Source: Bdellovibrionales bacterium
Lineage (GTDB): Bacteria > Bdellovibrionota > JAFGOL01
Assembly: GCA_022707945.1 (NCBI GenBank)
Contig: JAKIZQ010000046.1
Span: 1 to 5,209, forward strand
DNA length: 5,209 nucleotides
Direction of reading: 5' to 3'
The notes below the pieces were generated by a model. The model searched no databases, was not told where the DNA came from, and saw only the letters and a list, made by a program, of their open reading frames with translations. Shown one piece after another: positions 1 to 5,209 of the stretch; position 1 is the stretch's first letter, and each line of letters opens with the position of its first letter. Both the position numbers and the translations under genes were made by a program.

Positions 1-192
1 CAATCTGAATTGGCAGAAATGATAGGAACAAAACAACCTGCAATAAACAGGATGGAATCTTTTGTTACAGAGAATGTAAGTATGGATTTTATACTAAAAG
101 TGGCGATGGCACTAAATATATCCATAAGCATAAAACAGAACAACAAACCAAGTAATAGTTTTATTAAAAATATATTGGATAATTACTTTTAA
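1..192 (+). CDS. XRE/HigA-like helix-turn-helix regulator, C-terminal part (cut by left edge)
   Basis: The frame is open from base 1 (CAA TCT GAA TTG...) and ends at TAA 190-192, so 63 codons are visible and the true start lies off the window. The TTG at 10 is an internal Leu codon, not a start. The visible protein begins with QSELAEMIGTKQPAINRMES, a typical second helix, turn and recognition helix of the HTH_3 (Cro/C1, XRE) fold, followed by a segment (FILKVAMALNISISI) that matches the usual last helices of that domain. A polar tail of about 20 residues ends in an aromatic-rich LDNYF. The family binds DNA and often acts as an autorepressor or as the antitoxin of HigBA-like pairs. A toxin gene could lie upstream, off the window, in the HigBA order. 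Its stop overlaps the RBS of the protease gene downstream, so the two are probably co-transcribed and translationally coupled. Whether it controls the protease operon is inference. Confidence 0.82.
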   Translation, partial: QSELAEMIGTKQPAINRMESFVTENVSMDFILKVAMALNISISIKQNNKPSNSFIKNILDNYF

Positions 193-196
193 GGAG
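191..196 (+). promoter_or_regulatory. Ribosome binding site that decides the protease gene start
   Basis: AAGGAG at 191-196 is a near-consensus Shine-Dalgarno sequence 8 nt before the ATG at 205. It overlaps the TAA stop (190-192) of the upstream regulator and also the GTG at 196-198 that would give a start three codons longer. That GTG would sit inside its own SD, so ATG 205 is the better start. The overlap of stop and SD implies that ribosomes ending the regulator can reinitiate on the protease gene. Confidence 0.8.
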
Positions 197-204
197 TGTG
201 CTTT

Positions 205-1356
205 ATGTTTATTGCTCTACTTACTTTACTGTTGATAAACCCACTGCCTGCTTGGATGATACTAGGTGATTTTGATACCAACGATAAATATTTAATGCAT
301 AAGTTAGTAGCAAAAGAAAAAACGATCAAATATTGTTTAACAGCATATCCTCAAGCACAACACACTGACTGTGAAGAAGGGAGAAAGAAATACAACGACT
401 ATATTATTACGGCTTTTAACGATTTTTCTAAGGGAGTCCCTAGTAAAAAAATAGAAATACAAGAGGACTGTATTAACAAAGATATATCTATTAAATATAT
501 ATATCCTAGTAAATTTGCTTATTATTGTCTTAAATCAGAAACAGATAATCGTGATAAACCCGTAGGCGTGCTTGATGTTATCCCAACTTATGTAATTTCT
601 AACGATACTTTAGGCGTCTATCAAAGTGGTGTCATAATGATAAATATGACTGAAATTGAAAAACAATCTCAAGATATTGAAAAGACCATTAAGATGATTC
701 TTTCACATGAAATTGGTCATGCTTTTGGCTTTGCTGATTATTATCTGTACACTGGAAATAAAGATCAAAATAGGGTGACAATGGGTGAAGAGCCTAGTTA
801 TAGCCAAAAAGAAAATAGTATCATGTATAATAACTTAAAAAATATACTAACGGACTACGATCTTATGGGTATTACCATCCTATATTCAAGAGCCGCTAAA
901 GATAACAAACAGTATCCAAGTTTTCTTAAAGGTGAAAAAGGTAATTATGTTAACGGAGAAAAAGAAGGAACATGGGAATATGATCGTAGTACTAATGTAG
1001 AAAGATGTACATATTCTAAGGGTAAAAAACATGGTCTAGATGAATTTTATGATAAAAAAGATGGCAAGCTATTGTTGTATTCTAGTATACAATACGAAAA
1101 TGGTGAGCAGACTGGCGTTGAGAAAATATATAGACCAAATTTAAAGGGCGAGTATGTCCTTTTATATGAAGCTACATACCTAAAAGGTAAACCTGATGGT
1201 GAAGAGAAAACCTATAATAAAGAGGATGGAAAACTAAAAACTCAAGGTTTTTATAAGAATGGAAGTAAAGTGGGCAAATGGTATAACTACGAGACTAATC
1301 CGGCTACCTGTTTAGATTATGGATTGGGCTCTACTCAGCCAAAGGCTTGTGAATAG
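205..1356 (+). CDS. Predicted exported metzincin-type zinc protease with C-terminal MORN_2/YwqK-like repeats
   Basis: The protein has 383 aa from ATG 205. It opens with a hydrophobic stretch (residues 2-16, MFIALLTLLLINPLPA) that looks like a signal peptide or anchor, although no basic residue precedes it, which is unusual. Seven cysteines are compatible with an extracytoplasmic location. The catalytic core is clear: an edge-strand motif GVIMIN (142-147), then HEIGHAFGFAD (168-178), which gives the metzincin zinc site HExxHxxGxxD with H168, H172 and D178 as ligands and E169 as general base. A Met-turn SIMY follows (205-208), then a matrixin-like closing helix DYDLMGITILYS (217-228). Asp as third ligand, rather than His, is the snapalysin-like variant. 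From about residue 247 to 363 come MORN_2-type repeats, for example YVNGEKEGTWEYD, YSKGKKHGLDEFYD and YKNGSKVGKWYNY. I infer an exported endopeptidase whose repeats bind a surface or target; the substrate is unknown. It follows the HTH gene directly, with no promoter between them. Confidence 0.8.
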   Translation: MFIALLTLLLINPLPAWMILGDFDTNDKYLMHKLVAKEKTIKYCLTAYPQAQHTDCEEGRKKYNDYIITAFNDFSKGVPSKKIEIQEDCINKDISIKYIYPSKFAYYCLKSETDNRDKPVGVLDVIPTYVISNDTLGVYQSGVIMINMTEIEKQSQDIEKTIKMILSHEIGHAFGFADYYLYTGNKDQNRVTMGEEPSYSQKENSIMYNNLKNILTDYDLMGITILYSRAAKDNKQYPSFLKGEKGNYVNGEKEGTWEYDRSTNVERCTYSKGKKHGLDEFYDKKDGKLLLYSSIQYENGEQTGVEKIYRPNLKGEYVLLYEATYLKGKPDGEEKTYNKEDGKLKTQGFYKNGSKVGKWYNYETNPATCLDYGLGSTQPKACE

Positions 1357-1376
1357 ACCTTTAAATCATTTTTTTT
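1341..1376 (+). terminator. Weak candidate rho-independent terminator at the end of the protease gene
   Basis: AAAGG (1341-1345) can pair with CCTTT (1358-1362) around a 12-nt loop, and a run of eight T residues follows at 1369-1376. The stem is short and AU-rich, its left arm lies inside the coding region, and six bases separate the stem from the T run, so it would be a poor terminator on its own. It is listed because the position is right for ending the left operon. Confidence 0.25.
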
Positions 1377-1414
1377 CTTGTAAGTTCTTTACTTATTTGG
1401 TAGAAGTCAGCGTT

Positions 1415-1440
1415 ACGTGCTTATGCGCGAGCTTGTTTTT
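1415..1440 (+). terminator. Candidate hairpin with T run just upstream of rpmB (terminator or leader structure)
   Basis: In a locally GC-richer patch, ACGTGCTT (1415-1422) can pair with GAGCTTGT (1429-1436) around the six-base loop ATGCGC. The stem has one U-U mismatch and two G-U pairs. T residues at 1436-1440 follow. The structure ends only 12 nt before the rpmB Shine-Dalgarno sequence. It could end the left operon, act as an attenuator or 5' leader for rpmB, or be chance. No convincing rpmB promoter is visible between 1357 and 1463; TTGTAA (1378-1383) and TAGAAG (1401-1406), 17 nt apart, are the best but weak pair. Confidence 0.3.
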
Positions 1441-1452
1441 ATTAATAATTAT

Positions 1453-1460
1453 GAGGTGAT
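1453..1460 (+). promoter_or_regulatory. Strong Shine-Dalgarno sequence of rpmB
   Basis: GAGGTGAT is an eight-base perfect complement to the 16S rRNA anti-Shine-Dalgarno end (ATCACCTC), three bases before the ATG at 1464. The strength fits a highly expressed ribosomal protein gene and fixes the start. Confidence 0.85.
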
Positions 1461-1463
1461 ATT

Positions 1464-1658
1464 ATGAGCAGGAAATGTGATGTTTGTGGAAAAGGAACAC
1501 TAAAAGGGAACAATGTTAGTCACTCTAACATAAAGACCAAAACTCTTTGGCACCCAAATCTACAAAAAGTTAAAGCTGTTGTAGATGGAACAGTCAAAAG
1601 AGTGCAGGTTTGTACTCGCTGCATAAGATCTGGTAAAGTTCAAAAAGCCGCTTAAGAT
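1464..1658 (+). CDS. rpmB: 50S ribosomal protein L28 (bL28), zinc-binding form
   Basis: The frame runs from ATG 1464 through 63 codons to Ala at 1650-1652, with TAA at 1653-1655 as its stop; the few bases after that are non-coding. The protein matches bL28 along its length: the N-terminal KCDVCGKG, then GNNVSHSNIKTKTLWHPNLQ, then the strand pair around VDGTVKRVQV, and the C-terminal CTRCIRSGKVQKA. bL28 is a structural protein of the large ribosomal subunit. The pairs C5-x2-C8 and C50-x2-C53 are the four ligands of the zinc-ribbon (C+) version of the family; many bacteria have a paralogue without them. The length is normal for the short bacterial form. It is the one core gene in the window, stands alone between two operons of exported proteins, and has its own strong RBS. 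I see no L33 (rpmG) or other ribosomal gene beside it. Confidence 0.97.
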
Positions 1659-1688
1659 AAAAGGTGCGGCAAAAGACCTATATACTGG

Positions 1689-1718
1689 TTGACAAAGTAT
1701 AAGCTAATTTAGTATTAA
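1689..1718 (+). promoter_or_regulatory. Sigma70-like promoter for the tandem exported-protein operon
   Basis: A perfect -35 box TTGACA (1689-1694) is followed after an 18-nt spacer by TATTAA (1713-1718), four of six matches to TATAAT. Transcription would start near 1725 and give a leader of about 33 nt before the ATG at 1758. The spacer is one base longer than optimal. It is the best promoter match in the window and it separates the right-hand operon from rpmB. Confidence 0.6.
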
Positions 1719-1743
1719 CATCTCTATAAAAATTTCAAATCAT

Positions 1744-1750
1744 AAAGGGG
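1744..1750 (+). promoter_or_regulatory. Ribosome binding site of the 472-aa exported protein
   Basis: AAAGGGG lies seven bases (C plus six T) before ATG 1758. It is a fair purine-rich Shine-Dalgarno sequence at normal spacing and supports that start, which also gives a complete signal peptide. Confidence 0.55.
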
Positions 1751-1757
1751 CTTTTTT

Positions 1758-3176
1758 ATGTTCAAATTTCGCATTCTGTTTAAAAGTTGTTTGTTTTTAT
1801 CATTATTAATACCTTCTTTTGTTTATTCACAAGATCCACCAGCAGTAGAAATGCTATCAGATGTTATATATATAGAAGACAATAGTATATATTTTGATCC
1901 CGGCTCACTTAAATTTAACTTATCTGATAACAAAAGCATTAAGCTTGATGGTTTTATGTATAGAGGTAAGGATTACGCCATAATACGTTATTTTGAAGAT
2001 CTTAGACCAGTGGCTGAGTTTAAATATGAATATCAAGACGATCTTTTTATTATTAGGGAATTTATAACTTATAAATATAAAGAAAATGGTTTGTATATAA
2101 AGAAGATCTACGATGCTAGGAATGGGAACATAATCAGATTAATAGAACAACACAAAGACGATAATGGGGATGTTTATAAAAGTATTATAATGGAAGAGAA
2201 AGGCAAGAAAGGATCTACTATGCTAACTATGCATATAGTAAAAGATGGACGTCAATCATTGGTGCATCATCTAGAAGCAGATGAAACGATGGCCTCAAAG
2301 TATCCAGAATATAATATTAAAATGGAAAGATATGGGCTTAAGTACACTTATTATACAGAATTTGGCAAGTTTGGAGCAGACTTTAAATCTAGTGTAGGGA
2401 ATCTTCATAGTTCTTTGAATTTTAGTTTTTATTCTGATAACCAAGATCTAAAAGTATTTTTAGATTATAAACCTAACCAAGCAGGACAGACTTTAAAATA
2501 TCCAAAAATAAAAGTTATTACCTTTGATCGTAGTAAAGATTCTGGATCTGAAGTTGTTGCCAAAACATCATTGGATCACAATACAGAACAAAATAGGTAT
2601 GAGGTTTCTAGCTTAGAGGTTAAGAAGGTGCCTGTACAATCATCAGCAGAAAATAGCGTAAAAGATTTTAAAAGAAAAGCTTATCAAGGTGAGTTCTTAT
2701 ATAAGAGCGTAAGCAAGGACATTGTTGTAGCCTTATTAAATGAGTACTTGAGTAATAAATTACATGTTTCATCTTTAAGAGACTTGGATCAGATGATAGA
2801 AGTTTTTAATAGTTATATAATTGAACATTTAGATGGTCTTATTGGCAAAGAAGAAGCTGTTGTTCTTTTTGGTCAGGGTAATACTGGTGGTTTGTATGAC
2901 TATATAAAGATAAACACTGGTGTTGAATATTATCGCTGTATGGCCATTATGTATGGGGCCTTGAGTACGGCAAGTGGCCTCTTAAAAGATAAGGCTATAT
3001 CTAACGTGGTGGTTGAAACTTTTAATAAACTTGGTTTGATAGATGTTGCTACAGTTTCCTCTGCTGTGGACTATGATTATATGCAAAAACAACTTAGAAT
3101 TGAACTTACGCCTAAGTTCATAGTAAGGTATAGCGATGGTATAATTAAATATGCGTCATCCATGGTCAAATTATGA
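1758..3176 (+). CDS. Exported protein of unknown function with a C-terminal domain shared with its downstream neighbour
   Basis: The protein has 472 aa and I do not recognise a named family. The N-terminus is a textbook Sec signal peptide: basic start (MFKFRILFK), hydrophobic core LFLSLLIPSF, and a likely signal peptidase I site after V22-Y23-S24. Residues 35-290 are rich in alternating polar, aromatic and branched residues with many Tyr, Asp and Lys, as in beta-rich repeat proteins. Stretches such as YDARNGNIIRLIE (118-130) faintly recall MORN_2 or YD-type repeats but are too degenerate to call. Residues 296-310 look like a linker. Residues 320-465 align by eye with the C-terminus of the next gene product: LLNEYLSNKLHVSSL (326-340), VLFG (369-372), LLKDKAISNV (408-417) and LRIELTP (446-452). 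This part looks mainly helical. There is no lipobox, no catalytic motif and no transmembrane segment beyond the signal. It is first in the operon behind the 1689-1718 promoter, and its TGA overlaps the next ATG. A periplasmic or secreted location is likely; function unknown. Confidence 0.85.
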   Translation: MFKFRILFKSCLFLSLLIPSFVYSQDPPAVEMLSDVIYIEDNSIYFDPGSLKFNLSDNKSIKLDGFMYRGKDYAIIRYFEDLRPVAEFKYEYQDDLFIIREFITYKYKENGLYIKKIYDARNGNIIRLIEQHKDDNGDVYKSIIMEEKGKKGSTMLTMHIVKDGRQSLVHHLEADETMASKYPEYNIKMERYGLKYTYYTEFGKFGADFKSSVGNLHSSLNFSFYSDNQDLKVFLDYKPNQAGQTLKYPKIKVITFDRSKDSGSEVVAKTSLDHNTEQNRYEVSSLEVKKVPVQSSAENSVKDFKRKAYQGEFLYKSVSKDIVVALLNEYLSNKLHVSSLRDLDQMIEVFNSYIIEHLDGLIGKEEAVVLFGQGNTGGLYDYIKINTGVEYYRCMAIMYGALSTASGLLKDKAISNVVVETFNKLGLIDVATVSSAVDYDYMQKQLRIELTPKFIVRYSDGIIKYASSMVKL

Positions 3177-5209
3177 AGAATTTATTTATTGTTCTTTCAT
3201 TATTTTCTTTTTTAAATGTGTGTTATGCACAGAACGACCCTATTGATGAAGAATATAAAGTCTATTATATAACTGACCTAACAAGTTCTTCTAGCGCTTG
3301 GCATGAAATGTTCTTTAACATTAGGAATGCTTATGTAGTAAAAAAGCTTTATCCATATTTTAAGGCATATGTTAATAAAATAGATTTAGGTGAACTTAGT
3401 CCTCATCAGATAAGTAAACTCTATGATTATTCTTTAGCTTATACAGAAATAACGTGGATAAAAGACCCAATACCAGCCTTAATAGGAGCACATGAACTTG
3501 TTGTAGGTATTAAGGAGTATACAGGAAGAAGATATAGCGATGTATCAGCTAGTACTTTGTCACAATATATAGATGAGATATATAGGAGTCTTGATATTGA
3601 TATATTAAAAAGAGTAAGGATAAATAATTACCCAGACAGATCTATAGAAAGATTGTTGTTTACGAGGGGATTTGCTAAGTTTTGTATAGAACGCAAATTT
3701 TCTTCTAATTGGAATAATCAAACTAGTCCAATAACTAGGTATAGATATGCTCGTCAGGCAGAAGATATGTTGGATCTATATAAAAAACATTATGGAGATG
3801 ATGCAATTATTGAACCATCTACGTGGATAAAACAAGCATGGAAGGAACAAAGATATCAAGATATAAAAGCTCGTAAAGAAAAATTGCCGGGGCTTGGCTT
3901 GCCATGGAGCCTTGATGATCTTGATTTTGACTTAGATAGAATAGCTAAAGATCCTAATCAAGAAGATGTAAGATTATACCTTGGTGTATTTATAAGGACT
4001 GGTCGTAATAGAGGTCTTGCAAGAATAACAACAGAAACACAAATGTTAATGTGTAAGACTGACGAGTCAAGGCTCGATCTATTAAATATGTCCAATAATG
4101 CTGCCAACGGACTACTAAAGGCTGTATCTAAAGGACAAATATCCATAACCGACGAAGAACTTAAACTTATAAATAGATATGTATTAGATAATACCAAGCT
4201 CATTAATGACATTACAGTAGAGCAAGAACAGATATTAAAGTCTGCTTATAACATTGAGAAAGAATATTATGATAATGGCAAACTTAAGTATTACGGTGAG
4301 TTAAGGAATGGAATGCCGTATCACAAGAAGTGGTTTTACGATACTGGATATAAGAAGAAACAAGAAAACTATAATATTATAACTGGTGTTATAGAAAGCT
4401 CTATTGAGCGTTCAGAAAGTGGGACGATCATAAGAGAATCGGTTTATGATATGGATGGCAAGAGGGTCTCTTCTATAGAATATTATCCAGATGGAAAGAT
4501 CAAAGAAAAATGGAGTCCTTCTGGCCTTTTTGTATATGATGAAAACGGTAAATTAATACAAAGAATATGTGATGAAGACCATCCTTTGTATGATAGTAAA
4601 GTAGAAAATTACGACGATAATGGCAAAATAGCTAGTGTCTCTTATTACAAAGGCTCACAATTAGTTTTTCCAGAATTTGTTATGGAATTAGAAAAGGGTG
4701 AAGAGCAACAGATAAAAGTAACAGGCAATAAATCAGAAAAAATAATGAATATTATAAATGATCTAGAAAGGTCAAAAATAGTTCCTGTTGATCTTACTAT
4801 TATAGATAAAGTAGACGTATTTTTTAAGGGAATGATATCAAAAGGACTTAATCTGGATCCAGAAGATCTAAGATTTTTATTCGGTGTACAGGAGCCTGAT
4901 GGAATCAATTATACTAATGGTGCACTAGATTATCTGATGGCTGTTCTAAATGATAAAGGTGTTAGTCAAACATTAAGGGATCAGGCGTATAGTTATGTTT
5001 TGATCTTAATATGCTTTTCATGCACAGACTCTAATTTTAATAATTTGGATCCGCATGAACATAGTGTGATAGCAAATATAGCGGATGATATTTCTTTGAT
5101 GAATGTTTCTCCAAATATTTTGTTGGAATCATCTCTAAAAGTGAAATTATCACCAGAAATGACCCTGAGTGTTATGTCTGGATATTCAAATATTTTGCAA
5201 AAGACTTAT
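3173..5209 (+). CDS. Exported MORN_2/YwqK-like repeat protein, large, cut by right edge
   Basis: The frame begins at ATG 3173, whose ATGA overlaps the TGA of the upstream gene, and is open without a stop to the last base: 679 codons visible. No Shine-Dalgarno is obvious, so translation probably depends on coupling through the overlap. MKNLFIVLSLFSFLNVCYAQ is a Sec signal peptide with a probable signal peptidase I site after C17-Y18-A19; LNVC is not a proper lipobox. Residues 30-355 are unrecognised and look largely helical. Residues 360-500 carry MORN_2/YwqK-type repeats: EYYDNGKLKYYGELRNGMPY, then EYYPDGKIKEKW, VYDENGKLIQRI and YDDNGKIASVSYYKG. Residues 521-670 align by eye with residues 320-461 of the upstream protein. 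Databases often name such repeats a YwqK-family antitoxin, but an export signal argues against a cytoplasmic antitoxin role here. If the shared domain ends as in its neighbour, the stop should lie shortly beyond the window. Function unknown; a surface or secreted binding protein is my inference. Confidence 0.9.
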   Translation, partial: MKNLFIVLSLFSFLNVCYAQNDPIDEEYKVYYITDLTSSSSAWHEMFFNIRNAYVVKKLYPYFKAYVNKIDLGELSPHQISKLYDYSLAYTEITWIKDPIPALIGAHELVVGIKEYTGRRYSDVSASTLSQYIDEIYRSLDIDILKRVRINNYPDRSIERLLFTRGFAKFCIERKFSSNWNNQTSPITRYRYARQAEDMLDLYKKHYGDDAIIEPSTWIKQAWKEQRYQDIKARKEKLPGLGLPWSLDDLDFDLDRIAKDPNQEDVRLYLGVFIRTGRNRGLARITTETQMLMCKTDESRLDLLNMSNNAANGLLKAVSKGQISITDEELKLINRYVLDNTKLINDITVEQEQILKSAYNIEKEYYDNGKLKYYGELRNGMPYHKKWFYDTGYKKKQENYNIITGVIESSIERSESGTIIRESVYDMDGKRVSSIEYYPDGKIKEKWSPSGLFVYDENGKLIQRICDEDHPLYDSKVENYDDNGKIASVSYYKGSQLVFPEFVMELEKGEEQQIKVTGNKSEKIMNIINDLERSKIVPVDLTIIDKVDVFFKGMISKGLNLDPEDLRFLFGVQEPDGINYTNGALDYLMAVLNDKGVSQTLRDQAYSYVLILICFSCTDSNFNNLDPHEHSVIANIADDISLMNVSPNILLESSLKVKLSPEMTLSVMSGYSNILQKTY

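Noticed and set aside
10..12. TTG at 10 as the start of the helix-turn-helix protein
   Set aside because: The frame is open to base 1 and codes for QSE, a normal part of the HTH helix, so this is an internal Leu codon of a truncated gene.
196..204. GTG at 196 as the start of the protease
   Set aside because: It lies inside the Shine-Dalgarno sequence that serves the ATG at 205 and adds only three residues.
1647..1670. Inverted repeat GCCGC/GCGGC across the end of rpmB as a terminator
   Set aside because: The perfect stem is only 5 bp with a 14-nt loop and is followed by A-rich rather than T-rich sequence.
3173..3235. Lipoprotein signal in the large downstream protein
   Set aside because: LNVC has Val directly before Cys, where a lipobox needs a small residue, and a normal signal peptidase I site CYA follows at once.
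3958..4212. Antisense open frame of 84 codons
   Set aside because: It lies wholly inside the large + strand gene that starts at 3173, has a low-complexity Ser/Leu-rich translation and shows no family motif.
4645..4908. Antisense open frame of 87 codons
   Set aside because: It is a shadow of the MORN_2 and shared-domain part of the gene starting at 3173; its Ser/Ile-rich translation is typical of the reverse complement of AT-rich coding DNA.
1..5209. CRISPR array, tRNA or rRNA gene, insertion sequence or phage attachment site
   Set aside because: I saw no regularly spaced direct repeats, no tRNA-like cloverleaf sequence, no transposase frame and no terminal inverted repeats; almost all of the window is coding on one strand.

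Overview
This window is AT-rich bacterial DNA (by eye about one third GC). All genes are on the + strand, and it holds three complete protein genes plus one cut by each edge. The only housekeeping anchor is rpmB (ribosomal protein L28, 63 aa), of the zinc-binding type with two CxxC pairs. That form of L28, the low GC and the dominance of secreted proteins would suit an AT-rich, possibly host- or gut-associated bacterium. Elusimicrobiota, Clostridia or a delta-proteobacterial lineage are possible, but this is a weak inference and I do not assign a phylum.

Left block (1-1356): the C-terminal part of an XRE/HigA-like helix-turn-helix regulator enters from the left edge. Its stop codon lies inside the Shine-Dalgarno sequence of the next gene, which encodes a predicted exported metzincin-type zinc protease (HExxHxxGxxD plus a Met-turn) fused to C-terminal MORN_2/YwqK-like repeats. 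The two genes look translationally coupled. Middle (1357-1757): a 107-nt intergenic region with two weak hairpin-plus-T-run candidates, then rpmB with a very strong RBS, then a 102-nt gap holding a good sigma70-like promoter.

Right block (1758-5209): two genes joined by a 4-nt ATGA overlap, both with Sec signal peptides. The first is a 472-aa protein of unknown function. The second starts at 3173 and stays open to the last base of the window (679 codons visible, no stop). It has an unrecognised, probably helical N-terminal half, a set of MORN_2/YwqK-like repeats, and a C-terminal region that aligns by eye with the C-terminal region of the 472-aa protein. These two neighbours therefore appear to share a previously unnamed ~140-150 aa domain downstream of a beta-rich or repeat segment.

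Taken together, this is a housekeeping gene flanked by two operons of exported proteins that share MORN_2-type repeats: a regulator plus protease on one side and a tandem pair with a shared C-terminal domain on the other. A common role at the cell surface or outside the cell is plausible but is inference; nothing in the sequence fixes a substrate or pathway.
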